This document shows, piece by piece, positions 8,260 through 16,328 of a DNA stretch of 47,828 nucleotides. The translations under genes and the position numbers were made by a program. The stretch's first letter is position 1, and the number at the start of each line of letters is the position of its first letter. This DNA is from JAGXSE01 sp040757295. Lineage in GTDB: Bacteria > Bacillota > PH28-bin88. The stretch is taken from NCBI GenBank assembly GCA_040757295.1, contig JBFLXH010000019.1, positions 1 through 47,828 on the forward strand. The letters run 5' to 3'. The notes beneath the pieces were generated by a model that did not search any database, had not been told where the DNA came from, and saw only the letters and a program-made list of their open reading frames with translations.

Positions 8260-10725
8260 ATGGCACGTTTTACTGAGAGAGCACAAAAAGTTCTAAATCT
8301 TTCAGCGGAAGAGGCTATAAGCTTCGGCCATCAGGCCGTGGGCACCGAACACCTTCTCTTGGGGCTGATCCGGGAAGGTGAAGGGGTAGCAGCTAAGGCC
8401 TTGATCAATTTAGGTATTAACCTGGAAAAAGTGAGACAGGAAATAACAAAAATGATTGGCAAGGGAGAGCCTTTGGAAGTAACCCAGATTGGCCTTACTC
8501 CCAGGGCCAAGACCGTGCTGGAGCTGGCAAATGATGAAGCCCGGCGGCAAGGTGTCGGCTATATTGGCACCGAACACCTCTTATTGGGTTTGATCCGGGA
8601 AGGTGAAGGGGTAGCTGCTAAACTATTGGCTGCCATGAACATCAGCGCTAATGCGGTTAGGCAGCAGGTGGCCGGGCTATTGGGTGGCCTGCCAGGTCCC
8701 CTCTCCCAGAACAGCGCAGCGGCATGTCCCAACGGCCAGTGTGGGACTGCCCCTGGTAGTAAATCTGCTACTCCGACGCTGGATGAATACAGCCGGGACC
8801 TGACAGCCATGGCCCGGGAAGAAAAATTGGATCCCGTGGTTGGACGGGAAAAAGAAATTGAGCGAGTAATCCAGGTTTTAAGCCGCCGTACGAAAAACAA
8901 CCCCGTTTTGATTGGTGAACCGGGGGTAGGTAAGACGGCCATTGCCGAAGGTCTGGCTCAGCGGATTATTCAGAACCAAGTGCCGGAAACCCTGGTGGGC
9001 AAGCGCGTGGTGGCTCTTGACCTTTCCGGAATGGTAGCAGGTACTAAATACAGGGGAGAGTTTGAGGAGCGCTTAAAGAAAGTAACCAATGAAATTCGCA
9101 ACTCGGCCAATATTATCCTTTTTATTGATGAGCTGCACACCTTAATCGGCGCTGGAGCAGCAGAGGGGGCTATTGACGCAGCCAACATCTTAAAGCCGGC
9201 TTTGGCTAGAGGCGAACTCCAGTGCATCGGAGCAACCACCCTGGATGAGTACCGTAAGCATATCGAAAAGGATGCTGCCTTGGAACGGCGCTTCCAACCC
9301 ATTAATGTGGGAGAGCCCAGCCTCGAAGAGGCCCTGGAAATCCTGAAAGGCCTGCGGGACCGTTATGAAGCCCATCACCGGGTGAAAATTGCCGATCAAG
9401 CCTTGGAAGCTGCCGTTCGGCTATCCGATCGCTACATTACCGACCGTTTCCTGCCGGATAAGGCCATTGACTTAGTTGACGAGGCCGCCTCCAGAGTACG
9501 GCTGCGTACCCATACCGCTCCTCCCAACTTAAAGGAACTAGAGGATAAGCTGGAAGAAGCCAAGCGGGAAAAAGAGGCTGCTATTAACGGTCAGGAATTT
9601 GAAAAGGCCGCCAAGTTAAGAGACCAAGAGCACCAGCTCAAAAAAGAGCTGGAGGAGCGGAAGGCGGAATGGCATCGGGAGCGGGGCTTAGAAAAAAGCG
9701 TAGTTACTGAAGAAGATATTGCCCAAATCGTATCCAGTTGGACCGGCATTCCGGTGGTCAAGCTGGCGGAAGAAGAAACGGCCCGCTTGATGAAACTGGA
9801 ATCCATCCTCCACCAGCGGGTAATTGGGCAGGACGAAGCGGTCAGGGCCGTTGCTAAAGCGGTTAGGCGGGCGCGGGCTGGCTTAAAAGATCCTAAACGG
9901 CCTGTAGGCTCCTTCATTTTCCTGGGACCGACCGGAGTAGGCAAGACCGAACTGGCCCGGGCCCTGGCGGAAGCCCTGTTTGGCGATGAGGATGCCATGG
10001 TGCGGGTAGACATGTCCGAGTACATGGAAAAACATACTGTTTCCAGGCTGATTGGCGCTCCGCCAGGCTATGTGGGGTATGAAGAAGCGGGACAGCTGAC
10101 CGAAGCGGTGCGGCGCAAACCCTATTCAGTAGTGCTGTTTGACGAAATTGAAAAGGCTCACCCGGAAGTATTTAACATTCTGCTGCAGGTTCTGGAAGAC
10201 GGCCGTTTGACCGATGGCAAGGGCCGGACAGTGGATTTTAGGAATACAGTCTTAATCATGACTTCTAATGTTGGAGCAGGAACCATTAGAAAAGAAGCCA
10301 GGATGGGATTCAAGCCCGGCGGGGATCAGGCGATGGATTCCTACGAAGCAATGAAAAACCGGGTGATGGAAGAATTGAAGCGAACCTTCCGGCCCGAATT
10401 CTTAAACCGGGTGGATGACATGATTGTCTTCCACGCCTTGCATCAGGACCATATCCGTCAGATTGTAGACCTGATGATCGCCCAGTTGAACAAGCGGCTG
10501 AAGGACCAGAACTTGCAGGTGGAAGTCACCGATGCTGCCAGGACCCTGTTGGCAAAAGAAGGGTTTGACGAAGTCTACGGCGCCCGGCCCTTAAGGAGGG
10601 CTATCCAGAACATTATTGAAGACCAGATGTCAGAAGGGCTTTTGGAAGGGGCTTTCGCTCCGGGAGATACCGTATTAGCCGATGTAAAAGAAGACAAAAT
10701 CAAACTTATTAAAAAAGAAGGTTAA
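8260..10725 (+). CDS. clpC: AAA+ unfoldase ClpC
   Basis: 821-residue Hsp100 ATPase that feeds proteins to ClpP. Two Clp_N repeats (about 2-140, each with GTEHLLLGLIREGEG) are followed by a short linker. The D1 ATPase has Walker A GEPGVGKT near 219 and Walker B LFIDELH. A middle region holds a UVR-type segment (QEFEKAAKLRDQEHQLKKE, about 447-465). The D2 ATPase has GPTGVGKT near 556, and a C-terminal ClpB-D2 domain follows. The linker contains two Cys (CPNGQC), which is unusual. The ATG at 8260 follows GGGGGTGAG. It ends the CtsR operon, followed by a dispersed repeat and a terminator. Confidence 0.98.
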   Translation: MARFTERAQKVLNLSAEEAISFGHQAVGTEHLLLGLIREGEGVAAKALINLGINLEKVRQEITKMIGKGEPLEVTQIGLTPRAKTVLELANDEARRQGVGYIGTEHLLLGLIREGEGVAAKLLAAMNISANAVRQQVAGLLGGLPGPLSQNSAAACPNGQCGTAPGSKSATPTLDEYSRDLTAMAREEKLDPVVGREKEIERVIQVLSRRTKNNPVLIGEPGVGKTAIAEGLAQRIIQNQVPETLVGKRVVALDLSGMVAGTKYRGEFEERLKKVTNEIRNSANIILFIDELHTLIGAGAAEGAIDAANILKPALARGELQCIGATTLDEYRKHIEKDAALERRFQPINVGEPSLEEALEILKGLRDRYEAHHRVKIADQALEAAVRLSDRYITDRFLPDKAIDLVDEAASRVRLRTHTAPPNLKELEDKLEEAKREKEAAINGQEFEKAAKLRDQEHQLKKELEERKAEWHRERGLEKSVVTEEDIAQIVSSWTGIPVVKLAEEETARLMKLESILHQRVIGQDEAVRAVAKAVRRARAGLKDPKRPVGSFIFLGPTGVGKTELARALAEALFGDEDAMVRVDMSEYMEKHTVSRLIGAPPGYVGYEEAGQLTEAVRRKPYSVVLFDEIEKAHPEVFNILLQVLEDGRLTDGKGRTVDFRNTVLIMTSNVGAGTIRKEARMGFKPGGDQAMDSYEAMKNRVMEELKRTFRPEFLNRVDDMIVFHALHQDHIRQIVDLMIAQLNKRLKDQNLQVEVTDAARTLLAKEGFDEVYGARPLRRAIQNIIEDQMSEGLLEGAFAPGDTVLADVKEDKIKLIKKEG

Positions 10726-10740
10726 CAAAAAAATCAACCT

Positions 10741-10847
10741 TATAATGAGCAAGGCCACTAATTATTCATTGATTTACCGTGGCCTCAAAGCGAATTTCAT
10801 ACTCGGCTTCATTATGATAATGCAATTTTATCCCCTTGCCGAGTATA
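10741..10847 (+). repeat. Dispersed repeat family 1, copy 1
   Basis: A 107-bp unit found three times in the window (also at 14889-14994 inverted and 28522-28626). It begins TATAATGAGC and ends GCCGAGTATA. It can fold into two stems: GGCCAC with GTGGCC, and TACTCGGC with GCCGAGTA, the latter enclosing CATTAT/ATAATG. It follows the clpC stop by 15 bp and directly abuts the operon terminator. Confidence 0.93.
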
Positions 10848-10870
10848 GAACCCTTAGGGGTTCTTTTTTT
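10847..10870 (+). terminator. Terminator of the ctsR-clpC operon
   Basis: AGAACCC (10847) pairs with GGGTTCT across a TTAG loop and runs into a T8 stretch. Confidence 0.9.
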
Positions 10871-10966
10871 TGCCATATTGCCTTGCCCCTTGACAATACT
10901 ACCGGACGTATAATGGCAGAAAAAATGGCGAAAAAACGAGTTTAGAGGAAAATGACATTTTGCCTG

Positions 10967-10995
10967 TTGACACCAAACCGTTATAGCCTTAAGAT
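10967..10995 (+). promoter_or_regulatory. Probable promoter of the Fe-S/cytochrome b pair
   Basis: TTGACA at 10967-10972 and TAAGAT at 10990-10995 are 17 bp apart, 55 bp before the Fe-S gene. Confidence 0.6.
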
Positions 10996-11050
10996 TTAAT
11001 TAAACCTTATACGGGTATGGGTATATAAAAGATGTAAGGGGGAAGGAAAA

Positions 11051-12025
11051 GTGGCAGATATATCAAGGAGAAGTTTCCTCAAAAGAAGCATCGCCTCAGG
11101 CGTTGCGGCGGGGGTTGTTATTTCAGGTGCAGGTAAACTGCCTATGGCGAATGGCGCTACAGAACAAAAGGGTACAGTAATTGATTTGACCCGTTGTGAC
11201 GGGTGCCCAAAAAGTCAAGTTCCATTATGCGTAGAGGCCTGCCGGACCAAGAACCGGGACAGGTATCCCAAACCAGTAGAGAATATTCAAGACTATTGGC
11301 CTCATAAAAAGCATGAGGATTGGTCAGATAAGAAACACTTAACAGACCGGCTAACCCCCTATAATTGGACTTTTGTCCAAAGGGTTTCTGTGGAGCATCA
11401 GGGGAAGACCTACCAGCTTTTCATACCCAGGCGTTGTATGCATTGCGATAACCCGCCTTGCGCGAGATTATGTCCCTTTAGTGCGCAGGAAAAAAAGCCT
11501 GAGGGGCCGGTTGTTATCGATGAAAATGGTTGCTTTGGCGGGGCAAAGTGCAGGGATGTTTGCCCGTGGAAAATACCTCAAAGACAGGCCGGCGTCGGTG
11601 TGTATCTCAAGTTAGCGCCCAAATATATAGGTGGGGGTGTCATGTATAAGTGTGACCTTTGTTATGACTTGGTCAGGGCCGGGAAGCAGCCGGCATGTGT
11701 CGAGGCCTGCCCGCAAAAAGCGATTGTTTTTGGAGGAAAGACTGACTTAGGTCAGTTTGCCCGCCAGCGGGCTGAAGAGATAGGTGGTTATATTTACGGT
11801 GATAGGCAAAATGGGGGAACTTCCACTTTATATATCTCTCCTGTTCCTTTTGATAAGATTAACCAGGCGCTAACAGCCCAGGAAGCCAAGCCAGGTATGA
11901 ACCCTGAGGTAGAGAACTTTATGGATACAGCTAATGGTATGGCAAAAGGGTTCTTGGTTGCGCCAATAGCCGGAGTATTTGCAGCAGGATGGGCAGCTGT
12001 AAAAACCATGAAAGGGGAAAATTAA
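11051..12025 (+). CDS. Tat-exported four-cluster Fe-S protein, FdnH/HybA-like electron-transfer subunit
   Basis: 324 residues. The N-terminus SRRSFLKRSIASGVAAG is a twin-arginine signal. Four ferredoxin-type Cys groups are visible: CDGC-x8-C-x3-C, CMHCDNPPCARLC, CFGGAKCRDVCP and CDLC...CVEACP. A hydrophobic segment near the C-terminus (FLVAPIAGVFAAGWAAV) could anchor it, as in formate dehydrogenase beta subunits. It would carry electrons between an extracytoplasmic catalytic subunit and the cytochrome b encoded directly downstream, but no molybdopterin or other catalytic subunit is present here. The start follows AAGGGGGAAGG; the codon is GTG 11051. Confidence 0.88.
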   Translation: MADISRRSFLKRSIASGVAAGVVISGAGKLPMANGATEQKGTVIDLTRCDGCPKSQVPLCVEACRTKNRDRYPKPVENIQDYWPHKKHEDWSDKKHLTDRLTPYNWTFVQRVSVEHQGKTYQLFIPRRCMHCDNPPCARLCPFSAQEKKPEGPVVIDENGCFGGAKCRDVCPWKIPQRQAGVGVYLKLAPKYIGGGVMYKCDLCYDLVRAGKQPACVEACPQKAIVFGGKTDLGQFARQRAEEIGGYIYGDRQNGGTSTLYISPVPFDKINQALTAQEAKPGMNPEVENFMDTANGMAKGFLVAPIAGVFAAGWAAVKTMKGEN

Positions 12026-12027
12026 TC

Positions 12028-12789
12028 ATGAAGGAAAAAATTCTCTTGAGCGAAAATAAAGTCCTCCGTCACAACATTTCTGTCCGCTTGGTACACTGGC
12101 TGATTGCCCTGTCTACCCTGGTATTGCTTTTCTCTGGCTTCGGCCAGATGCCAATGTACCGCCGTTATATGATTGATCAGCTCCCAGGTCTGGCTTGGTC
12201 TTCAGATTATTCCATTACGTTGGTTATGCACTATGCCGCTGCCTTTATATTAATTTTCGCCGCCTTTTATCATCTGGTCTATACTTTGCTGGCAAAGGAC
12301 TTTGATATTTTCCCCCGGCGGGGAGATTTTAAGGAATCCCTGTTAATTATTAAAGCCATGTTCGGTTTTGGCAAAGAGCCCGAAAATGATAAGTTCTTGG
12401 CGGAGCAAAGGTTGGCTTATGCTTATATCGTGTCGACGCTGGTGTTGATAATAATTACAGGTGGGGTTAAGGTAATAAAAAATCTGCCTGGCATTTGGCT
12501 TCCGGACAATATCATCAAGCTGGCCACTTTTTTGCATAACTTGGGCACGGGATTAATCATTTTTGGAATCATAGCCCACCTGGCAGCTTTTCTGCTCAAA
12601 GATAATCGTTCATTAGTTGTTTCAATCTTTACGGGAAAAGTAGATTTAGATTATGTCAAACGGCGCCACTTCCGGTGGTACGAGCGTTTGATCTCGCAAA
12701 CAGTCGGAGGCAACGAGGGTGCTCAAGCAAAGCCAACAGAGCATGCGAGTCCCCTGCGTAACCAGTCTTGTTGCGAACGAAGCCAATGA
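12028..12789 (+). CDS. Di-heme cytochrome b subunit (formate dehydrogenase gamma/cytochrome b561 type)
   Basis: 253 residues with four membrane segments. Histidines placed for two b hemes occur in RLVHWLIAL, VMHYAAAF, FYHLVYTL, FLHNLGTG and AHLAAFLL, the layout of FdnI-like quinone-reactive subunits. It begins two bases after the Fe-S gene stop at ATG 12028 (AAAGGGGAAAA upstream); the frame is open further 5' inside the neighbour. The 35-residue tail is polar and ends with two Cys (QSCCERSQ). The pair probably links the menaquinone pool to an unknown periplasmic-side enzyme. Confidence 0.86.
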   Translation: MKEKILLSENKVLRHNISVRLVHWLIALSTLVLLFSGFGQMPMYRRYMIDQLPGLAWSSDYSITLVMHYAAAFILIFAAFYHLVYTLLAKDFDIFPRRGDFKESLLIIKAMFGFGKEPENDKFLAEQRLAYAYIVSTLVLIIITGGVKVIKNLPGIWLPDNIIKLATFLHNLGTGLIIFGIIAHLAAFLLKDNRSLVVSIFTGKVDLDYVKRRHFRWYERLISQTVGGNEGAQAKPTEHASPLRNQSCCERSQ

Positions 12790-12896
12790 CTCTTAAAAAA
12801 CCTCAAACATTGGAGGACTGAGCAAAAATTGCTAGAATTTAAAAATAAAGAGGTATGGCAAAAAGGGAAGCAATGCCCGGGAGAGGATTGGCTTTG

Positions 12897-14246
12897 GTGA
12901 AATCAAAAACCAGATTTGTTTGCCAGCAGTGTGGGCACGACTCCCCCAAGTGGTTGGGGAAATGTCCCGGATGCGGGGAGTGGAATTCCCTGGCAGAGGA
13001 GCAATGCCGCCCCAGGGAACAAAGGATTGAAGGCAGGGAGACCGTTCAACCGGTGCTGCTTGCTGACGTGGTCCCCGATGCTGTTCAGCGGTTTTCTACC
13101 GGTATTGGCGAGCTGGATAGAGTGCTGGGGGGCGGGGTTATTCCCGGCGCCTTGGTGTTAGTCGGGGGAGACCCGGGTATCGGCAAATCGACCCTGCTTT
13201 TGCAGGCAGCTTGCCGGGTATCCGAGGCTGGAAACTCGGTATTGTACGTGACCGGGGAGGAATCCCGGGAACAGATCCGGTATCGGGCAGAAAGGCTGCG
13301 CGCTGTAGGTTCCGGTTTGTTGGTACTGGCCGAAAGCAGCCTTGAAGAGGTAATCAAGGTGATCTCAACTATGCGGCCGGGTTTGGTAATTATTGATTCT
13401 ATTCAGACCATGTTCTCCGGGGAATTGGCTTCTGCGCCCGGCAGCGTCGCTCAGGTGCGGGAAAGCGCGGCCCGTTTGATGACTGTTGGCAAAACCCTGC
13501 ACATCCCCATGGTACTGGTGGGCCATGTAACTAAAGATGGGAATTTGGCGGGTCCCCGGGTCTTGGAGCATATGGTGGATACGGTGCTCTACTTTGAGGG
13601 TGAACGGCATCACGCTTTTCGCATCCTCAGAGCTGTCAAAAACCGTTTTGGCTCGACAAATGAGATTGGGGTATTTGAAATGACTGGCCTTGGATTACGG
13701 GAGGTGATCAACCCCTCGGAAGTATTCTTAAGCCAAAAATCTGTTTCGGCTCCTGGTTCCGTTGTGGTAGCCAGTCTGGAGGGGTCCCGGCCGGTCTTAT
13801 TGGAAGTGCAGGCTTTGGTTACCGGTAACAGCTACCCTAATCCCCGCAGGTTAGTGACCGGGCTGGACTGGAATCGGGTTCTTTTGATGATTGCGGTAAT
13901 GGATAAAAGGTTAGGGTATAACTTGGGGGCTTTTGATGTCTTCGTCAATGTGGCAGGGGGGGTGCACATTGAAGAGCCGGCTGCCGACCTGGGTATCTGC
14001 CTGGCCCTAGCTTCCAGCCTGAAAAACCGGCCTGTTCCTGAGGACATTGTAGCAATGGGGGAGGTTGGACTGACGGGAGAAGTGCGCTCGGTAAGTAGCC
14101 TTGAGATGCGGGTTAAAGAGGCGGCAAAATTAGGCTTTAAGCGCTGCATTGTGCCAAAGAATAACGGGTTGCAGGATCCATGCGGTAAGATGATCCTTTT
14201 GGTTCGAACAGTAGAAGAAGCGGTTGAGGCTGCTCTGGCAGGATAG
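12897..14246 (+). CDS. radA: DNA repair protein RadA
   Basis: 449-residue RecA-related, Lon-like branch-migration helicase for recombination intermediates. The N-terminal zinc finger is CQQCGHDSPKWLGKCPGCGEW. The RecA-like core has Walker A GGDPGIGKSTLL, and the RadA-specific KNRFGS motif follows. The C-terminal Lon-type domain has LVTGLDWNR ... GGVHIEEPAADLG. The frame is open from ATG 12855, but that ATG has a Shine-Dalgarno one base away; GTG 12897 with GGGAGAGG nine bases upstream gives the family start MKSKTRFVCQ. In many relatives disA follows; here carD does. Confidence 0.95.
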   Translation: MKSKTRFVCQQCGHDSPKWLGKCPGCGEWNSLAEEQCRPREQRIEGRETVQPVLLADVVPDAVQRFSTGIGELDRVLGGGVIPGALVLVGGDPGIGKSTLLLQAACRVSEAGNSVLYVTGEESREQIRYRAERLRAVGSGLLVLAESSLEEVIKVISTMRPGLVIIDSIQTMFSGELASAPGSVAQVRESAARLMTVGKTLHIPMVLVGHVTKDGNLAGPRVLEHMVDTVLYFEGERHHAFRILRAVKNRFGSTNEIGVFEMTGLGLREVINPSEVFLSQKSVSAPGSVVVASLEGSRPVLLEVQALVTGNSYPNPRRLVTGLDWNRVLLMIAVMDKRLGYNLGAFDVFVNVAGGVHIEEPAADLGICLALASSLKNRPVPEDIVAMGEVGLTGEVRSVSSLEMRVKEAAKLGFKRCIVPKNNGLQDPCGKMILLVRTVEEAVEAALAG

Positions 14247-14276
14247 GGAGCAACCTACCAGGTCCCAAAAAGGACA

Positions 14277-14306
14277 TTGACATGCAAAAATGCCCTGTGA
14301 TATAAT
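14277..14306 (+). promoter_or_regulatory. First of two tandem sigma-A promoters before carD
   Basis: TTGACA (14277-14282) and TATAAT (14301-14306), both perfect consensus hexamers, 18 bp apart. Confidence 0.8.
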
Positions 14307-14317
14307 ATTGCTTCTGT

Positions 14318-14346
14318 TTGACAAGAGGTATCAACTCTGGTATAAT
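14318..14346 (+). promoter_or_regulatory. Second sigma-A promoter before carD
   Basis: TTGACA (14318-14323) and TATAAT (14341-14346) with the ideal 17-bp spacing. The -10 lies 33 bp before the carD ATG, so this is the likelier main promoter. Confidence 0.88.
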
Positions 14347-14378
14347 GATTCCATAGATGGAGCTAAGGGGGTACGCCC

Positions 14379-14855
14379 ATGTTCAAAATCGGAGACAAGG
14401 TTGTATACCCGATGCACGGTGCCGGAGTAATCGAGGCGATAGAAGAAAAAGAGGTGCTGGGGCAACTTCGGCAATATTATATTATGCGGCTTCCCATTGG
14501 GGATATGAAAGTCATGATCCCGCTGGATAATGTCAACGAGGTTGGCTTGAGAGAAGTAATTGATGAAGAAGGCATTCAGCAGGTCTTAAGCATCCTGCAG
14601 GAAAAGAAAAGCACCATGCAGGCCAGTTGGAATAGACGGTACCGGGCTAATATGGAAAAAATCAAAAGCGGTGACATCTTTGAGGTGGCGGAAGTAGTCC
14701 GCAACCTTGTCCTGCGGGATAAAGAAAAAGGTCTCTCAACCGGAGAGAAAAAGATGCTTGAGAATGCCCGCCAGATTTTAATCAGCGAGCTGGTATTGGC
14801 AAAAAATGCTAGGGAAGAACAGGTGCAACTCCTGATCGAAGGGGTGTTAGCTTGA
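14379..14855 (+). CDS. CarD-family RNA polymerase-binding regulator
   Basis: 158 residues. The N-terminal Tudor-like RNA polymerase interaction domain is clear (FKIGDKVVYPMHGAGVIEAIEEKEVLG ... YYIMRLPIGDMKVMIPLDN). The helical C-terminal domain contains NRRYRANMEKIKSGD and LSTGEKKMLENARQIL. CarD proteins bind the polymerase beta subunit and stabilise open complexes at rRNA and other promoters. It has its own pair of consensus promoters and its own terminator, consistent with high constitutive expression. Confidence 0.94.
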   Translation: MFKIGDKVVYPMHGAGVIEAIEEKEVLGQLRQYYIMRLPIGDMKVMIPLDNVNEVGLREVIDEEGIQQVLSILQEKKSTMQASWNRRYRANMEKIKSGDIFEVAEVVRNLVLRDKEKGLSTGEKKMLENARQILISELVLAKNAREEQVQLLIEGVLA

Positions 14856-14887
14856 AGAAAAAGGAACCGCGGTTCCTTTTTCTTTTT
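14856..14887. terminator. Terminator of carD
   Basis: A near-perfect palindrome, GAAAAAGGAACC-GC-GGTTCCTTTTTC, followed by T residues. The A-run on the other arm makes it usable from both strands. Confidence 0.92.
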
Positions 14888-14888
14888 A

Positions 14889-14994
14889 TATACTCGGCAA
14901 GGGATAAAATTGCATTATCATAATGAAGCCGAGTATGAAATTCGCTTTGAGGCCACGGTAAATCAATGAATAATTAGTGGCCTCGCTCATTATA
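14889..14994 (-). repeat. Dispersed repeat family 1, copy 2
   Basis: Inverted relative to the other copies. Read on the minus strand, it differs from copy 1 by one substitution (GAGCGAGG for GAGCAAGG) and one fewer C. The substitution extends the first stem to GAGGCCAC/GTGGCCTC. It directly abuts the carD terminator on one side and repeat family 2 on the other. Confidence 0.93.
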
Positions 14995-15105
14995 ACACAT
15001 AGGAAATTATGCTCGTTTAAAAAATGTGGATAAGTCATAATTTCCGTAATGTGTTTCAACAAAATCAACCATAATTAAAGAGTCTTTTAAAGAAAGATTT
15101 TGTTT
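14995..15105 (+). repeat. Structured repeat family 2, copy A
   Basis: About 110 bp. The first hairpin pairs ACACAT (14995-15000) plus GGAAATTATG (15002-15011) with CATAATTTCC (15036-15045) plus ATGTGT (15049-15054). The second, TCTTT-TAAAG-AAAGA (15083-15097), is followed by TTTTGTTT. The second copy (41523-41628) keeps both stems through paired substitutions. Confidence 0.85.
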
Positions 15106-15116
15106 GTCAGGGACGG

Positions 15117-15145
15117 TTGCAGTATTTTCCAGCTGACTGTATAAT
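15117..15145 (+). promoter_or_regulatory. Promoter of the PIN/TRAM-ispD-ispF operon
   Basis: TTGCAG (15117-15122) and TATAAT (15140-15145) with 17-bp spacing, 40 bp before the start codon. Confidence 0.8.
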
Positions 15146-15185
15146 GGTAAGAGTAATCTGCAAGACTATGAAAGGAGGTGAAGTA

Positions 15186-16328
15186 ATGATTTACAAGATT
15201 GTAAAAATATTTATCGCTCTTTCTGCGGGAGGTATCGGCTTAACGGTAGTCAACGCATTAACAAATGTATGGTATCCTGATATGCCGGTACAGATTAAGT
15301 GGACCATCGTAGGTCTGACCTCTATTATTGGGGCCTTGGCCGGGTATGCTGGTGCGCCAAGGGTGATTTCTTTTGTAGTGCAAACCACTAAATGGCTGGA
15401 AACCCGCATTCATAAAATGCCTACCCAGGATATTATTGGTGGGGTTATTGGTTTAATACTCGGACTTATTATAGCTAATTTATTTGGGGCTTCCTTCCAG
15501 CGGTTGCCCTATGTAGGTACCTACTTGCCGATCGGGGGAAGCTTAATCTTAGGGTATCTGGGATGGAGCTTTGGGACCAAAAAACGGGAGGAATTGCTGT
15601 CTCCCTTCTCATTTTTTCAGCGTTCAGGCAGTAAGGATAAGGCTAGCAAGGTTGAGTCCAAAAACCAGTACAAAATTCTCGACACCAGTGTGATTATCGA
15701 TGGAAGGATCGCCGATATCTGCAAAAGCGGCTTTATTGACGGCACCTTGATTATTCCCAGCTTTGTCTTGGAGGAATTACGCCATATTGCCGATTCTTCC
15801 GATTTGCTTAAGCGTAACCGGGGCCGGCGGGGACTGGACATCCTGAATAGGATCCGTAAAGAACTTGATGTAATGGTCAGGATTCATGAAAAAGACTTTG
15901 ATGATCTGGTGGAAGTTGACAGCAAGTTGGTGCGTTTGGCTAAAGAGATGGGCGCCCAGGTGATCACTAACGACTACAATCTTAATAAAGTGGCTGAGCT
16001 GCAGGGCATCCGGGTGCTGAATATCAATGAACTGGCCAATGCCGTCAAACCGGTTGTGCTGCCCGGAGAAGAAATGCAGGTTCAGGTGATCAAGGATGGC
16101 AAGGAAGCAGGCCAGGGGGTGGCTTACCTGGATGACGGCACAATGATTGTAGTGGAAAACGGCCGGCGCTTTATTGGGCAAAACATTGTCGTCTTGGTTA
16201 CGAGTGTTTTGCAGACAGCGGCTGGCCGGATGATTTTTGCCAAACCAAAGAACCACCATGATAACAAAAGGCAGGGGAGCGGGCATCACCAGCAGGTTGA
16301 TCGAGGTGATTATCAGTGGATAACCTAG
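15186..16328 (+). CDS. Membrane-anchored PIN/TRAM-domain protein (YacL family)
   Basis: 380 residues. Four membrane segments occupy the first 125 residues. A PIN nuclease-like domain follows (YKILDTSVIIDGRIADI ... FVLEELRHIAD ... VITNDYNLNKVA, carrying the acidic metal residues). A C-terminal TRAM-like RNA-binding domain comes last (EMQVQVIKDGKEAGQGVAYLDDGTMIVVENG). The frame is open from 15117, but ATG 15186 with AGGAGGTG at 15173-15180 is the start. It overlaps ispD by 13 bp, the conserved Firmicute arrangement; the RNA target is not known. Confidence 0.93.
   Translation: MIYKIVKIFIALSAGGIGLTVVNALTNVWYPDMPVQIKWTIVGLTSIIGALAGYAGAPRVISFVVQTTKWLETRIHKMPTQDIIGGVIGLILGLIIANLFGASFQRLPYVGTYLPIGGSLILGYLGWSFGTKKREELLSPFSFFQRSGSKDKASKVESKNQYKILDTSVIIDGRIADICKSGFIDGTLIIPSFVLEELRHIADSSDLLKRNRGRRGLDILNRIRKELDVMVRIHEKDFDDLVEVDSKLVRLAKEMGAQVITNDYNLNKVAELQGIRVLNINELANAVKPVVLPGEEMQVQVIKDGKEAGQGVAYLDDGTMIVVENGRRFIGQNIVVLVTSVLQTAAGRMIFAKPKNHHDNKRQGSGHHQQVDRGDYQWIT

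Noticed and set aside
9591..10025. Long open frames antisense to clpC, mcsB, ispD and gltX
   Set aside because: They are frame shadows of strongly supported genes with no ribosome sites or plausible products.
10893..10916. TTGACA...TATAAT as promoter at 10893-10916
   Set aside because: The spacing is only 13 bp; the pair at 10967-10995 with 17 bp is more credible.
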